Source: Mangrovibacterium marinum
GTDB lineage: Bacteria > Bacteroidota > Bacteroidia > Bacteroidales > Prolixibacteraceae
DNA: 64,000 bases
Direction: 5' to 3'
Assembly (NCBI RefSeq): GCF_003046625.1
Contig: NZ_QAAD01000003.1
Span: 264,938-328,937, forward strand
Shown here: in pieces, positions 33,954 to 43,631 of the stretch
Position numbering within the stretch: the stretch's first letter is position 1
Layout: each line of letters starts with the position of its first letter
The notes under the pieces: model-generated
Seen by the model: only the letters and a program-made list of their open reading frames with translations
Databases searched by the model: none
Told to the model about the DNA's origin: nothing
Made by a program: the position numbers and the translations under genes

Positions 33954-34232
33954 ATGGAAACCCAATCTACCAACCAACGCCCGCCAAAAACCTGGCTGGT
34001 TGAATCTATTTTAGTGACCATTTTTTGTTGCTTGCCATTTGGCATTGCCGGTATCGTTAATGCCGCCAAAGTAGAATCGCGCTTTTATGCCGGCGACATC
34101 GAGGGATCACAACGCTCCTCCAACGAAGCAGGCAAGTGGACCAAAATCGGCTTCTTCATCGGCATTGCAGGCATCGCTATTTACTTCATTTTAATGCTAC
34201 TCGGAGTTGCTGCTGGATTCCTGGCCAATTAA
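33954..34232 (+). CDS. CD225/dispanin family small membrane protein
   Basis: 92 residues from the ATG at 33954 (the preceding TTG is unlikely). Pattern of the CD225/interferon-induced transmembrane family: short N-terminus with proline, a first membrane segment SILVTIFCCLPFGIAGIVNAAKV with the two cysteines and the conserved P-x-G, a polar loop ESRFYAGDIEGSQRSSNEAGKWTKIG, and a second segment FFIGIAGIAIYFILMLLGVAAG. Function in bacteria is unknown. Ten bases before a DUF2752 gene, a pairing frequently seen in Bacteroidetes. Confidence 0.88.
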   Translation: METQSTNQRPPKTWLVESILVTIFCCLPFGIAGIVNAAKVESRFYAGDIEGSQRSSNEAGKWTKIGFFIGIAGIAIYFILMLLGVAAGFLAN

Positions 34233-34242
34233 GCGAAAAAGG

Positions 34243-34608
34243 ATGGTGATTGTGGTCTGTCTTGGGTTCATCATGGCCAACTACTGGCTATTCGACCCGG
34301 CAACCACCAATCACTTTCCTTCGTGCCCCTTCAAGGCGCTAACCGGGCTGAAGTGCGCCGGCTGTGGATCGCAACGTGCGCTCTATCAACTGCTGCACAT
34401 GAACATTCGCGGAGCATGGCATTGCAATCCGTTATTAGTGGTCATGCTTCCGTATATGCTTTTCGGAGCCCTGCTCGACCTGATCAAAAATCCTTCGCCA
34501 AGCCTCCTGCGCATCCGCAAAAGCTTGTACGGAATCGCGGCAATCTACACTGTACTGGCAATTATCGTAGCCTTTTGGATCGTAAGAAATCTGATCGAGC
34601 AGCTATAA
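34243..34608 (+). CDS. DUF2752 membrane protein
   Basis: 121 residues from the ATG at 34243, preceded by AAAAAGG. Signature CPFKALTGLKCAGCGSQRA (residues about 30-48) with the CPF and CAGCGxxR motifs, and three hydrophobic stretches (VIVVCLGFIMANYWLF, PLLVVMLPYMLFGALLDLI, GIAAIYTVLAIIVAFWIV). Family function is unknown. Together with the CD225 gene it forms a two-gene unit on the plus strand within a minus-strand neighbourhood. Its end overlaps the end of the next, convergent gene by 6 bases. Confidence 0.9.
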   Translation: MVIVVCLGFIMANYWLFDPATTNHFPSCPFKALTGLKCAGCGSQRALYQLLHMNIRGAWHCNPLLVVMLPYMLFGALLDLIKNPSPSLLRIRKSLYGIAAIYTVLAIIVAFWIVRNLIEQL

Positions 34609-34893
34609 CACTTTAACAAGCATGACCGCGAAGGCATAAACAAAAGTTGCCATAATGACGCCGCGCGCTGCGAGATCGTATTTTTGCCGGTAGAAATTCA
34701 GAAACAGCAAAAGATTAGGCAGTACACACAAGCTTAAAATTTTAAGCAGAGCACCCAACTGCCAGAGGGTTTGAAGATACTCAGAAAGGCTGACCTCCTG
34801 TTTGCTGAAGAAATATAGCAGCACAAATACCACAAGTGGTATGATTAAGCCGGGCACAAAACCGGTCATGAGTTTGTTTCTGTTCTTTTTCAT
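34603..34893 (-). CDS. Small membrane protein of the surE-lpxB neighbourhood
   Basis: 96 residues with three hydrophobic segments: FVPGLIIPLVVFVLLYFF, ALLKILSLCVLPNLLLFLNFY and GVIMATFVYAFAVMLVKVL. No named family recognised. It starts 11 bases after surE, so it is very probably co-transcribed with it. A small three-segment protein between surE and lpxB is common in Bacteroidetes, which supports it being a real gene. Function unknown. Confidence 0.7.
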   Translation of the reverse strand: MKKNRNKLMTGFVPGLIIPLVVFVLLYFFSKQEVSLSEYLQTLWQLGALLKILSLCVLPNLLLFLNFYRQKYDLAARGVIMATFVYAFAVMLVKVL

Positions 34894-34904
34894 CCTGCTC
34901 CGAA

Positions 34905-35669
34905 TTAAAACTGCCAGCTATTCATTTTTTCCAGCGTATTGAAACAGGTCATATCCACCGATACCGGCACCACCGAAACTTTTTGATCTTCGAGGGCATG
35001 CATGTCAGTTCCTGGCGTATCGGGCTCAAAATTCTTGAAATAGCCGCTCAGCCAGTAATAATCCTTTTGGTGTGGATCGGTTCGTTTTTCCATTTCTTCA
35101 ACCCACTTGCCGGCAGCCTGTCGACACAGCTGAATTCCGCGAACCTCACCTTGGGGAATATTAACATTTAAGCAAGTGAATTGTGGAAGTCCGTTTTGCG
35201 CAACAGCCTGAAAGATTCGCGCCACCCACATTTTGGCTCGGGTAAAGTCGGCATCGGCATCAAAATCGCATAAGGAAAATCCGATGGACGGAACACCGTG
35301 CAGACAGCCCTCCATAGCTGCCCCCATGGTGCCGCTGTATACCACGCTAACCGAGGTATTGGCTCCGTGATTAATGCCCGACACCACAAAGTCGGGCCGG
35401 CGATCGAGCAACTGGTTAAATCCCATCTTTATACAGTCGACAGGTGTGCCGCTACACTTATATTCCACATAACCTTCTTCTTCCTCCAACTTACTTGCCC
35501 GCAAAGGTTTTCCGGTGGTAATGGCATTCGACATGCCCGACATGGCCGCTTCGGGAGCAATTACTACGACATCGCCAAACAGGCGCATCACTTCGGTAAG
35601 CTCGCTCAAACCTTTGGCATATATACCATCATCATTCGTAACCAATATCAAGGGACGATCATTCATCAT
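34905..35669 (-). CDS. surE: 5'/3'-nucleotidase SurE
   Basis: 254 residues from the first of two adjacent ATG codons at 35664-35669, the usual length; the frame extends 32 codons upstream without conservation. Metal-dependent nucleoside monophosphate phosphatase. Seen: PLILVTNDDGIYAKGL with the DD metal ligands, VVIAPEAAMSGMSNAIT, the SGTPVDCIKMG motif, VVSGINHGANTSVSVVYSGTMGAAMEG with conserved N and S, and PSIGFSLCDF. Upstream of the small membrane protein and, beyond the inserted pair, lpxB. Confidence 0.95.
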   Translation of the reverse strand: MMNDRPLILVTNDDGIYAKGLSELTEVMRLFGDVVVIAPEAAMSGMSNAITTGKPLRASKLEEEEGYVEYKCSGTPVDCIKMGFNQLLDRRPDFVVSGINHGANTSVSVVYSGTMGAAMEGCLHGVPSIGFSLCDFDADADFTRAKMWVARIFQAVAQNGLPQFTCLNVNIPQGEVRGIQLCRQAAGKWVEEMEKRTDPHQKDYYWLSGYFKNFEPDTPGTDMHALEDQKVSVVPVSVDMTCFNTLEKMNSWQF

Positions 35670-36325
35670 TGCGGGATTTTTCAGTTTCGCGGACAAAGAT
35701 AATGTAATGCCGGAAATCGACTTCGGGAAATAGCCAAAATAAAAAATTGTGTACAACGAAAACATTATCCTCTAAAGCCATCCCTGCCTGATGGCTAAAA
35801 ACAGAAGTACCGACACATAACGACACCGAATCCGTCGGTCAACAACCGTTATGCAACAAACTACCCAAATTAATTATCATTTGTCACCTACACCAACGCC
35901 AAAAGCTTCGCCTACAAAAATAAAACATAACCCTATACCCCGCAGCAACCACAGAGACCTGTATTCCAAGACCATTAAACTACAGTAAACCAAGAAAGTC
36001 AACAAAACGCTGATTTCGAAAACCAACACACTACGCACAAATGTTTGCCTATTATTTTTCTCGCCATGGATTCTTTTGTAATTTTTTTCTAAAGATTGTC
36101 GTTAAAGTTTAAAATTTCTTTAATATTGTCGTCGAATAGTTAAAATCATTTAAATAATAGACAGGCGTTTATTGCCCGAAATTGAGCTCGACAGAATCGC
36201 ATCAGCGCATCTTGTTGCGGGCATAAAAGGGCAAATCATGGCGGATGAAATCACAGGAGAGAAACTCTCATGTATATATATGCAGTTTTCAAGCAATGTA
36301 AACTTCAAACATTAATTCAATTTTT
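35670..36325. other. Regulatory region before SusC
   Basis: About 650 bases without a gene between divergent surE and susC-like genes. 36095-36112 and 36125-36143 are imperfect direct repeats (both start ATTGTCGT and end TTAAAAT), 30 bases apart, in an A/T-rich stretch. GAGAG-AAA-CTCTC near 36258 is a small hairpin in the leader. No clear TAnnTTTG element was found. Confidence 0.45.
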
Positions 36326-39300
36326 ATGAAAAAAACCTTGTTACGATCCCTTCGTCATGGTCTGCAAAGATCGATGAAAATGATGACGGTGATCCTGGGA
36401 CTATGTGCAATCACGAATGCACAAGCAAGCAGCCCGGCCAACACGAGCAACTTGGTCGGAACAGAGCAAAATCAGGGAAAACTTGTTAGTGGTACCGTGA
36501 CGGATCAGAACGGCGAACCACTCTTTGGTGTTGCTGTTGCCATCGAAGGAACTTCAAAAGGATTGATTACCGATTTCGACGGTAATTTCCGCATTGAAGT
36601 ACCTGGCGAAAACAGTGTTTTGATTTTCTCCTTTGTTGGATTCGAAACACAAAAAATCACAGTCGGCAACCAAACAACTTTTAATGTAGTGCTGGCTGAA
36701 AATGTTCAGCAGGTTGACGAAGTCGTGGTAACAGCACTGGGTATCAAAAAACAAGCTAAAGCGCTTGGATACGCCATGACCGAACTGAACGGCGACGACA
36801 TCAACGTAAACGCCATCAACCCGGTAAACGCCCTTCAGGGAAAAGCAGCCGGTGTTGACATTGCACAATCGGACGGTGGTATGTTCGGATCGACAAAAGT
36901 TTTGATTCGTGGTGCCTCAACTCTGGGAAGCAACAACCAACCGATTTATGTGGTTGACGGAATTATCCTGGACAACAGCGTAGCCGATTCAGGTGATGCC
37001 GACTGGTCTTCCGCGTCAGACGACTGGGGTAACGAATTGAAAAACCTGAACCCGGACGACTTTGCATCAGTATCGATTTTGAAAGGTGCTCCTGCAACAG
37101 CTCTTTATGGTTCGCGTGGTTTGAACGGTGCAATCGTTATCACAACAAAAAGCGGAAAAGCCCAAAAAGGCTTAGGTGTATCGGTTTCTCAAACCTTCGG
37201 CATCGACCATGTTTACAAGCAACCGGACCTGCAAAACGTCTATGGCGACGGTGCCTTATCAGGCTGGGTTGACTACGGTGATACCTATATTGGTGAAAAT
37301 GGTAAACCCCAATACTATGCCTGGCAAAACCAGGAGCAATTCTATTATAATGTTGACGGACAACGGAAATTCAACCGTTGGGAAATGGGATTTGGTCCTC
37401 GTTTCGACGGCAGTGCAATTTTAGGTTACGACAACGAGATGACAAGCTACAGCGCGGTAAAAAACAACTACCGCGATATGTTCGACCTGGGATTCAACAC
37501 CAACACAAACGTTGCTGTTCAGGGTGGAAACGAAAAAACAACCTTCTACTCGTCGGTATCTTACAAACATGCCAACGGAACTTTGGGTAAAAACGAATTC
37601 AGCCGCCTGGCATTCCTGGCTAAAGCAACACACAAATTAGCGGATAATGTATCGGTTGAAGCGAGCATGAACTTCGCCGAGTCGACACCGAAAAACCCGC
37701 TGCCAAACGTTGGTGAATACTTCATCAATGGTACCTTCGATCGCGAATACGATCCTTCTTATTACAAAAACAAATACAAAGGTTCACACGGAGGTCTGGC
37801 TTCATCGAACTATGGCGATGAGTATGCCAACATTCCGGGAAGAGGCCTTTGGTGGGCACTTAACGAAAACTCGTCGGTACAACACGAGACTTCGGTACGC
37901 CCTTATTTGGCCCTTACCATCGACGCTACAAGTTGGTTGAAGATTAAAGCCGAAGCCAACTATAACTATTACTTCACCGACAAAGAAGTGAAGAATCCGA
38001 ACTCGGGTTACGCCAGAACTTACGAAACCGGTGCAGGTAGCTATAGCATGACTCAAACCACGAAAAAGCAAACCAATGCCGATATCGCTTTCATGTTCAA
38101 CAAAACCATTAACGACGACTGGAGCGTAACCGGTTTCCTTCGTGGTGACTACTATGATAACAAACAGAGCTACATGGGCACCTGGACCAGTGGTGGTTTG
38201 GTTGTTCCCGACCAGTACTTTATCAACAACTCTGTAAAATCGGTTGGTTACAGCTCTTATTTGTTAGGTAAAAAAAGAATGTTATCACTTGCGGCTCAAG
38301 CTAGTGTAGCCTGGAAAAACCAAATTTTCCTGGATGTTACCGGCCGTAACGACTGGTCTTCATCCTTGGTTTATTCCGACGGTAGCGGAAACTACTCTTA
38401 CTTCTACCCATCGGTTAGCCTTGCCGGAATCGTAACTGAAATGACGGACCTGCCCGATTGGATTTCGTTCGGTAAAGTGCGTGCTTCATGGGGACAGGTA
38501 GGTAACGATACCGAATCGTACCTGATTAACTCGGCCTATTCGCTGGCGACAAGCGAAGTGGACGGACAAAAAGTAAACTCGCTGACCATCCCGACAACCA
38601 TGTATTCACGGGATTTGAAACCCGAAAAGAAAACATCGTGGGAACTTGGTTTAGACTGGAGATTTTTGGGTAGCCGTTTAGGAATCGACGCGACCTACTA
38701 CAAAGAGAATACTCGCAACCAGATTATGAGCATTTCAGTTCCGAATGTTTCGGGTGTGAACAACCAGCTGGTGAATGCCGGTAATATCCAAAACCAAGGG
38801 ATTGAAATCGCACTGCACACCATTCCTGTTAAATCAAACGACTGGCAGTGGGATGTAGACTTCACCTATACGAAAAACTCAAGCAAAATTATCTCACTGC
38901 ACGAAAACGTAGCCAACTACATTTTGCTTGACGGTAATACAAACTACGGAAACTACCGTATTGGAGCAGTTGCCAAAGTGGGTGGTGCTTATGGTCTGTT
39001 GATGACTGACTCGAAAGCTAAAATTGACGAAGCAACGGGTCTTCCGGTATTAAGCTGGAACGACACACGCCGAACTGCTTATCAGGAACGAAGCGGAAAA
39101 GAAGAGGAAATCGGATCAGTAATGCCTGACTTCCTGGGTTCTGTTTCTACCAAATTGCGTTATAAAAACTTCAGCATGCAAGTTGGTCTGGATATGCGTT
39201 TTGGTGGCTACGTGGCTTCTTATGGTAGCCGCTACGGTACAGCTTATGGATATACTGAAGCCTCGTTAAACGGTTCTGCTCCCGAATACGGTGGTGTAAG

Positions 39301-39784
39301 CTGGACTTCGAAATTTGACGATATCACCTACTCCGACGGAATCATCCCCGAAGGGATCTTTGCTGCCGGAACAGCTATCAGCCAGGCTAACGGAACAAGC
39401 TACACCGTTGCCGAAGGTGGCGAAACCTACCGCGATCTGTACGAAAAAGGTGTAATTGAGCCCAACCATGCTTCTGCCTGGAACTATTATATCAACAGCT
39501 GGGGCCGTGGTGTTGTCAACGACGACTGGGTGAAAGAACTGGACTATATCGCCCTGCGCGAAGTATCGTTCTTCTACAACTGCCCGAAAGAAATTGCACA
39601 GAAAATCGGTGCCGGTAGTTTAACCTTTGGCTTGTCAGGCCGCAACCTGGGTTACTTGTTGAATACGGCTCCTGGTGGTGAAAACCCGGAATCGGTTCGT
39701 GGTACATCAGCTTACAACTTCCGGATGCGTTCATACTCGCCCTATACAGCAAGCTATATGTTCTCAATTTCAGCAACATTCTGA
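36326..39784 (+). CDS. SusC/RagA family TonB-linked outer membrane protein
   Basis: 1152 residues. Signal peptide, then a carboxypeptidase-regulatory-like domain (SGTVTDQNGEPLFGVAVAIEGTSKGLITDFDGNF, about 55-135), the linker with the VDEVVVTALG TonB box-like segment, a plug domain (VNALQGKAAGVDIAQSDG, LIRGASTLGSNNQPIYVVDGII, LKGAPATALYGSRGLNGAIVITTK) and a large barrel ending in SATF, a typical C-terminal aromatic. Pumps oligosaccharides or other large nutrients across the outer membrane with SusD. No glycoside hydrolase is adjacent, so the substrate is unknown. Confidence 0.97.
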   Translation: MKKTLLRSLRHGLQRSMKMMTVILGLCAITNAQASSPANTSNLVGTEQNQGKLVSGTVTDQNGEPLFGVAVAIEGTSKGLITDFDGNFRIEVPGENSVLIFSFVGFETQKITVGNQTTFNVVLAENVQQVDEVVVTALGIKKQAKALGYAMTELNGDDINVNAINPVNALQGKAAGVDIAQSDGGMFGSTKVLIRGASTLGSNNQPIYVVDGIILDNSVADSGDADWSSASDDWGNELKNLNPDDFASVSILKGAPATALYGSRGLNGAIVITTKSGKAQKGLGVSVSQTFGIDHVYKQPDLQNVYGDGALSGWVDYGDTYIGENGKPQYYAWQNQEQFYYNVDGQRKFNRWEMGFGPRFDGSAILGYDNEMTSYSAVKNNYRDMFDLGFNTNTNVAVQGGNEKTTFYSSVSYKHANGTLGKNEFSRLAFLAKATHKLADNVSVEASMNFAESTPKNPLPNVGEYFINGTFDREYDPSYYKNKYKGSHGGLASSNYGDEYANIPGRGLWWALNENSSVQHETSVRPYLALTIDATSWLKIKAEANYNYYFTDKEVKNPNSGYARTYETGAGSYSMTQTTKKQTNADIAFMFNKTINDDWSVTGFLRGDYYDNKQSYMGTWTSGGLVVPDQYFINNSVKSVGYSSYLLGKKRMLSLAAQASVAWKNQIFLDVTGRNDWSSSLVYSDGSGNYSYFYPSVSLAGIVTEMTDLPDWISFGKVRASWGQVGNDTESYLINSAYSLATSEVDGQKVNSLTIPTTMYSRDLKPEKKTSWELGLDWRFLGSRLGIDATYYKENTRNQIMSISVPNVSGVNNQLVNAGNIQNQGIEIALHTIPVKSNDWQWDVDFTYTKNSSKIISLHENVANYILLDGNTNYGNYRIGAVAKVGGAYGLLMTDSKAKIDEATGLPVLSWNDTRRTAYQERSGKEEEIGSVMPDFLGSVSTKLRYKNFSMQVGLDMRFGGYVASYGSRYGTAYGYTEASLNGSAPEYGGVSWTSKFDDITYSDGIIPEGIFAAGTAISQANGTSYTVAEGGETYRDLYEKGVIEPNHASAWNYYINSWGRGVVNDDWVKELDYIALREVSFFYNCPKEIAQKIGAGSLTFGLSGRNLGYLLNTAPGGENPESVRGTSAYNFRMRSYSPYTASYMFSISATF

Positions 39785-39818
39785 TAGAAAGCATTAAAAC
39801 TTAAAAAACACAAGAAAG

Positions 39819-41717
39819 ATGAACTATAAAAAAATAGCGGTTTACATGTCCATGGCCGCAGCATTGCTTACAACCAATGCCTGCCAAGACAAATTTGCCG
39901 ACATCAACACCGATCCGGCCAGTATTACAAACGGCGACGTGAATTACCTGTTTACCCAGGCACTGATCAACTTTGAGCCTTCCGACTATACCTTTTGGTA
40001 TTACAACGCTCCCATGATGTACAAATGGGGTGAAATCGGAATCGGTACTACCGGCTTTAATTCAACCTACCAGGAAACCACCGAATACGGTGGCCAGGGA
40101 CAACAAACTTACCAGGTGCTGCGCTACGTTCGCGACTTTGAATACCAACTGGAGCAAATGTCGGCAGAAGAAGCAGCAGGCTACCAGCAACAACTGGCAG
40201 CTTTGCGTACGCTGACCATTTACCTGGGTATTTTCGACACCGACATGTACGGCGATATGCCTTTCAACGAGGCTTGTCTGGCCCGCTATACGAGTCCTTC
40301 GTTGTTGACTCCGGCTTACGACACGGTTGAAAGCTTATACAGCCAATGGTTGGAAGAACTGGATACTTATGTAACCACATTGACCACCGCAACTGACCAA
40401 AACTGGATCGCCAAACAAGATTTGATCTATGGAGGCGATGCTGCAAAATGGGCCAAGTTAGCCAACTCGTTGCGTCTGAAAATTGCCGTTCGCTTGTTGT
40501 CGCAAGACAAAACAAAAGCATTGCAAGTTGCCAAAACAGTTGCCGAAAGCCCTGCCGGCGTTCTGAATGGTACCGACGACGACTTTGTATTCAACAAAGC
40601 TACGGCGGTATCAGACAACGATGGCGACAAAGTTTACCACTTCGGAAACAATGTGTTGAGCAGCCTTGCACCTACTCAACTGGTGTCTGAGTTCATGCTC
40701 GACAATCAGGATCCGCGTATTCGTTTCTTCTTCTCGAAAAACGACTACAACTCGAAAGTTGTACAGGCTTTCTTCGATCAGGATATCGAATTGCCTGATT
40801 TCATTGCCGACAATGTAGAATATACCGAAGATGCCAACGGCAACAAAACCTTCTCGAACTGGAAAGGCCTGGGCGAACCTTGGGTACGCTACTATGGCTT
40901 GCCAATGGTAATGAATGCCAACCAGGACGGCACTTATGACGGTTACTTCAAGACCAGCCCGTACACCTTGAAAAACAGCGAAGGATCGGAATATACTTAC
41001 GAGGCAACATCTCGTTTCAACGAAGAATTGGTCCGTGGCCGCCTGGACTACACAATCCCGGCTGCACCGGAAGATGTTCCCGTTACCGACTCTCAGGACA
41101 ACCCTTGGTGGGGTATGTACATGTCGACTGCCGAAGTAAACTTCTACTTTGCAGAGCTGGCCCTTTTGGGTGCCGACCTGCCGAACACAGCAGAAGCTTA
41201 CTATAATGCAGCCGTTGAAGCCTCGGTACAGGAATACGATCGTTTGGCGAGCCTGAACCAAATTCCGTATTACGGAAAAACTTATGGCTACGACCCGAAT
41301 GAAAAAGTAATTGATCTGCAAGACGGAGAAATTGAAACCATGATGACGATGCCTGACGTTGCCTTCAGTGGATCAACCGCTGAAAAGCTGGAGAAAATCT
41401 ACGTTCAGGAAATCCTGCACTTCATGTTTGCTCCTTCTGATCAGTTCAACGTTATTCGTCGTTCAGGTATTCCTGCCCGCAACAGCTCCATGTTCGCATG
41501 GACCGACTTCCAGGAGCCCAGCTACACGCAGATTCCTCGTCGTTTCGAAGTGAGCACTCCTTCGGTAACCGACCTGATGTACGACATCAAAGTAGAGGCA
41601 TACAGCAATCAGGGATTCACTTCGGGAACCAGCATTCCAACAAACTTACTGAACACCGAGCGTGTTTGGCAAGATGAAGGTGCACCTAACTTCGGTGAAG
41701 GTCCGAATGCACAATAA
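39819..41717 (+). CDS. SusD/RagB family lipoprotein, SusD-like_2 type
   Basis: 632 residues, lipoprotein by TTNAC (C22). Begins CQDKFADINTDPASI as in the SusD-like_2 nutrient-binding group (NxxP near the start), with helical TPR-like stretches (AALRTLTIYLGIFDTDMYGDMPF, AKLANSLRLKIAVRLL), EVNFYFAELALLG and the closing VPRR-like IPRRFEV region. Caps the SusC barrel at the cell surface and binds the ligand. Thirty-four bases after susC. Followed by a strong terminator. Confidence 0.95.
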   Translation: MNYKKIAVYMSMAAALLTTNACQDKFADINTDPASITNGDVNYLFTQALINFEPSDYTFWYYNAPMMYKWGEIGIGTTGFNSTYQETTEYGGQGQQTYQVLRYVRDFEYQLEQMSAEEAAGYQQQLAALRTLTIYLGIFDTDMYGDMPFNEACLARYTSPSLLTPAYDTVESLYSQWLEELDTYVTTLTTATDQNWIAKQDLIYGGDAAKWAKLANSLRLKIAVRLLSQDKTKALQVAKTVAESPAGVLNGTDDDFVFNKATAVSDNDGDKVYHFGNNVLSSLAPTQLVSEFMLDNQDPRIRFFFSKNDYNSKVVQAFFDQDIELPDFIADNVEYTEDANGNKTFSNWKGLGEPWVRYYGLPMVMNANQDGTYDGYFKTSPYTLKNSEGSEYTYEATSRFNEELVRGRLDYTIPAAPEDVPVTDSQDNPWWGMYMSTAEVNFYFAELALLGADLPNTAEAYYNAAVEASVQEYDRLASLNQIPYYGKTYGYDPNEKVIDLQDGEIETMMTMPDVAFSGSTAEKLEKIYVQEILHFMFAPSDQFNVIRRSGIPARNSSMFAWTDFQEPSYTQIPRRFEVSTPSVTDLMYDIKVEAYSNQGFTSGTSIPTNLLNTERVWQDEGAPNFGEGPNAQ

Positions 41718-41766
41718 GCCCAATTATTTGTACTGATTACATTCATCGAGTACAAAACAATACATC

Positions 41767-41808
41767 GAATGAGGTTATCGAAATCGGTAACCTCATTCTT
41801 CTTTTTTT
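41767..41808 (+). terminator. Terminator of the SusC/SusD operon
   Basis: GAATGAGGTTA (41767-41777) and TAACCTCATTC (41788-41798) make a perfect 11-bp stem followed by TTCTTTTTTT. Confidence 0.93.
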
Positions 41809-41864
41809 ACCCCGCCATGCTGCTTTTTAGCTGTACGACAGCAAAGCCTTTTATCAATATTTTT

Positions 41865-41872
41865 TATTTTTG
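41865..41872 (+). promoter_or_regulatory. Candidate -7 element for the ROK gene
   Basis: TATTTTTG matches TAnnTTTG 21 bases before the ATG at 41893. Together with the upstream terminator it makes the regulator a separate transcript. Confidence 0.5.
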
Positions 41873-41892
41873 TAACCTCACGTTTACCGACT

Positions 41893-43125
41893 ATGCCTTT
41901 AAAAACGCCAGAAAAACTAAAAGATCAAGCATTAAGCGAGCTCAAACGCTATAATTTGCGGATGCAGATCATTCGGTTACTTTACAAAAAGAGCCCACAG
42001 TCGGCTGTTCAGCTCAGCAAAAAACTAGCGATCAGCCTCCCGTCGACACGGAGTATGCTGAACGAGCTGATCGACGAAGAGGTTGTTCTCATTAAAGGAA
42101 CCGGCGAATCCAGCGGTGGGCGTAAACCGGTGCTTTACAGTTTAAACGGCGAAGCGTTCCACATTCTCGCCGTGGAGATGGATCAATACAATGCCCAAGC
42201 CGTTATTCTGAACTGTCTGAATGAACCATGCAGCGAGATTTTTCAATTCGACAGCAATATCGACGATCCCGAATTTATCAGCAAACTCGACCAGGCCTTC
42301 AATCGTCTGGAAACAAGTTCAGGCATCCGCAAAACGCAGGTAAACGCTATCGGCATCGGTATGCCCGGACTGATCGACCCGCGGACAGGTGTGAACCAAA
42401 CCATCAAAAATCCGGCACGACGCTCGATTGCTCAGCAGGTTGAAAAACATTTCAAACTGTCCACCTATATCGAAAATGATGCACGCATGCAAACCCTCGG
42501 CGAGTTTGTGTTCGGCCAGGCCAAAAATTCACAAAATACCCTGGTTATTAACTGGAGCTGGGGGCTTGGCTTAGGGATGATTATCAACGGCGAAATTTTT
42601 GCCGGCAGCAATGGCTGCTCCGGCGAGTTCAGTCATATCCGCGTGGTAGAGGACGGCGAACTGTGCGAATGCGGCAAACGCGGATGTTTGCAAACAATTA
42701 CCGGAGCACAGCATTTACTCGATCTGGCTAAACAAGCTATTGCCAACAAAGAAATATCACAGTTAACCAACGACTTTCAGCACCGCCCGGACGAACTAAC
42801 CGTCAAGGCTGTTATTGCCAGTGCCCTAAAAGGCGACGAGCTATCAATCAACCTGATCAGCCAACTGGGTAAAAATATGGCTTGGGGCTTATCCATTCTG
42901 ATTCAGCTTTACAACCCCGAACTTATTCTGCTGAGCGGGCCCCTCTCCGCTCCCAAACAATATCTGCTGCCGACCATCCAACAGGCTCTGCATCAATATT
43001 GCCTGGAGAATATTCTTTCAAACGTCAAAATCGAGATCTCCGCCTTGGCCGAGCATTCGGGACTGAAAGGTACCGGAGTTATGGTCTTTAAAAAGCTTTT
43101 CAGCACACAGCAGGCAAACCGTTAA
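41893..43125 (+). CDS. ROK family transcriptional regulator
   Basis: 410 residues. N-terminal winged helix (NLRMQIIRLLYKKSPQSAVQLSKKLAISLPSTRSMLNELIDEEVV, 20-65) fused to a ROK sugar-kinase-like domain: VNAIGIGMPGLIDPRTG, the nucleotide region INWSWGLGLGMIINGEIFAGSNGCSGEFSH, and the zinc motif CECGKRGCLQ. NagC/Mlc-type repressors of this design respond to a sugar or sugar phosphate. It lies downstream of SusC/SusD and is the likely regulator of that pair; the direct repeat at 36095/36125 is a possible operator. Whether the kinase site is active cannot be told. Confidence 0.93.
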   Translation: MPLKTPEKLKDQALSELKRYNLRMQIIRLLYKKSPQSAVQLSKKLAISLPSTRSMLNELIDEEVVLIKGTGESSGGRKPVLYSLNGEAFHILAVEMDQYNAQAVILNCLNEPCSEIFQFDSNIDDPEFISKLDQAFNRLETSSGIRKTQVNAIGIGMPGLIDPRTGVNQTIKNPARRSIAQQVEKHFKLSTYIENDARMQTLGEFVFGQAKNSQNTLVINWSWGLGLGMIINGEIFAGSNGCSGEFSHIRVVEDGELCECGKRGCLQTITGAQHLLDLAKQAIANKEISQLTNDFQHRPDELTVKAVIASALKGDELSINLISQLGKNMAWGLSILIQLYNPELILLSGPLSAPKQYLLPTIQQALHQYCLENILSNVKIEISALAEHSGLKGTGVMVFKKLFSTQQANR

Positions 43126-43370
43126 TGCCGATTTGTGTCTGAAGTTGCCCGATAAATCCACCTCCCTTTTTATCAATAGATCGTTCGATTTTCAGACCAT
43201 CAGCCATTTATTACAGCTTAATTTAGCGTGTTTGGGCTAACCACTCGACAAATTCATCGAGAACAAAAAGCCCGCTGATTATAAAAAGTCAACCAACTAT
43301 TCTTTTTTCTGAAAGTCTACCACGTAAAGACGCTAAAGCACAATGTCGATAACTGGTTTTGATTAGAAGT

Positions 43371-43553
43371 GGAACAACAACCCGACAACTTTTGAGAACA
43401 ACGACAACAGCATTGTCGAAAATAGTAAACTTTCATTCCTGTTGGTGATTCCCGGGAATCATGAATGTTTTTTTTGATTTTCATTCCCGATTAATCGGGA
43501 CGGCATCACACCGGAATATTTCAGCGTGTAAATTAGCTTGCAAAACGGTATAA
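43371..43553 (+). repeat. Dispersed modular repeat, composite copy
   Basis: Contains, joined together, the AGCATTGTCGAAAATAGTAAACTTTCATTCCTG module (compare 26320-26352), the GTTGGTGATTCCCGGGAATCATGAA module (compare 25833-25858) and the ATTTCAG..TAAATTAGC..CAAAACGGTATAA module (compare 26026-26064). The middle holds the palindrome ATTCCCGGGAAT. Confidence 0.75.
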
Positions 43554-43623
43554 AAAGGAATAATCAGCTATTTTCCAAAAAAATACTTTCTTCGGATGTA
43601 ATGATATTCTGCTCCGCTCGTCA

Positions 43624-43631
43624 TAAATTTG
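43624..43631 (+). promoter_or_regulatory. Candidate -7 element for the sigma factor operon
   Basis: TAAATTTG matches TAnnTTTG, 31 bases before the ATG at 43655, and argues for that start over the in-frame ATG at 43538. Confidence 0.5.
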
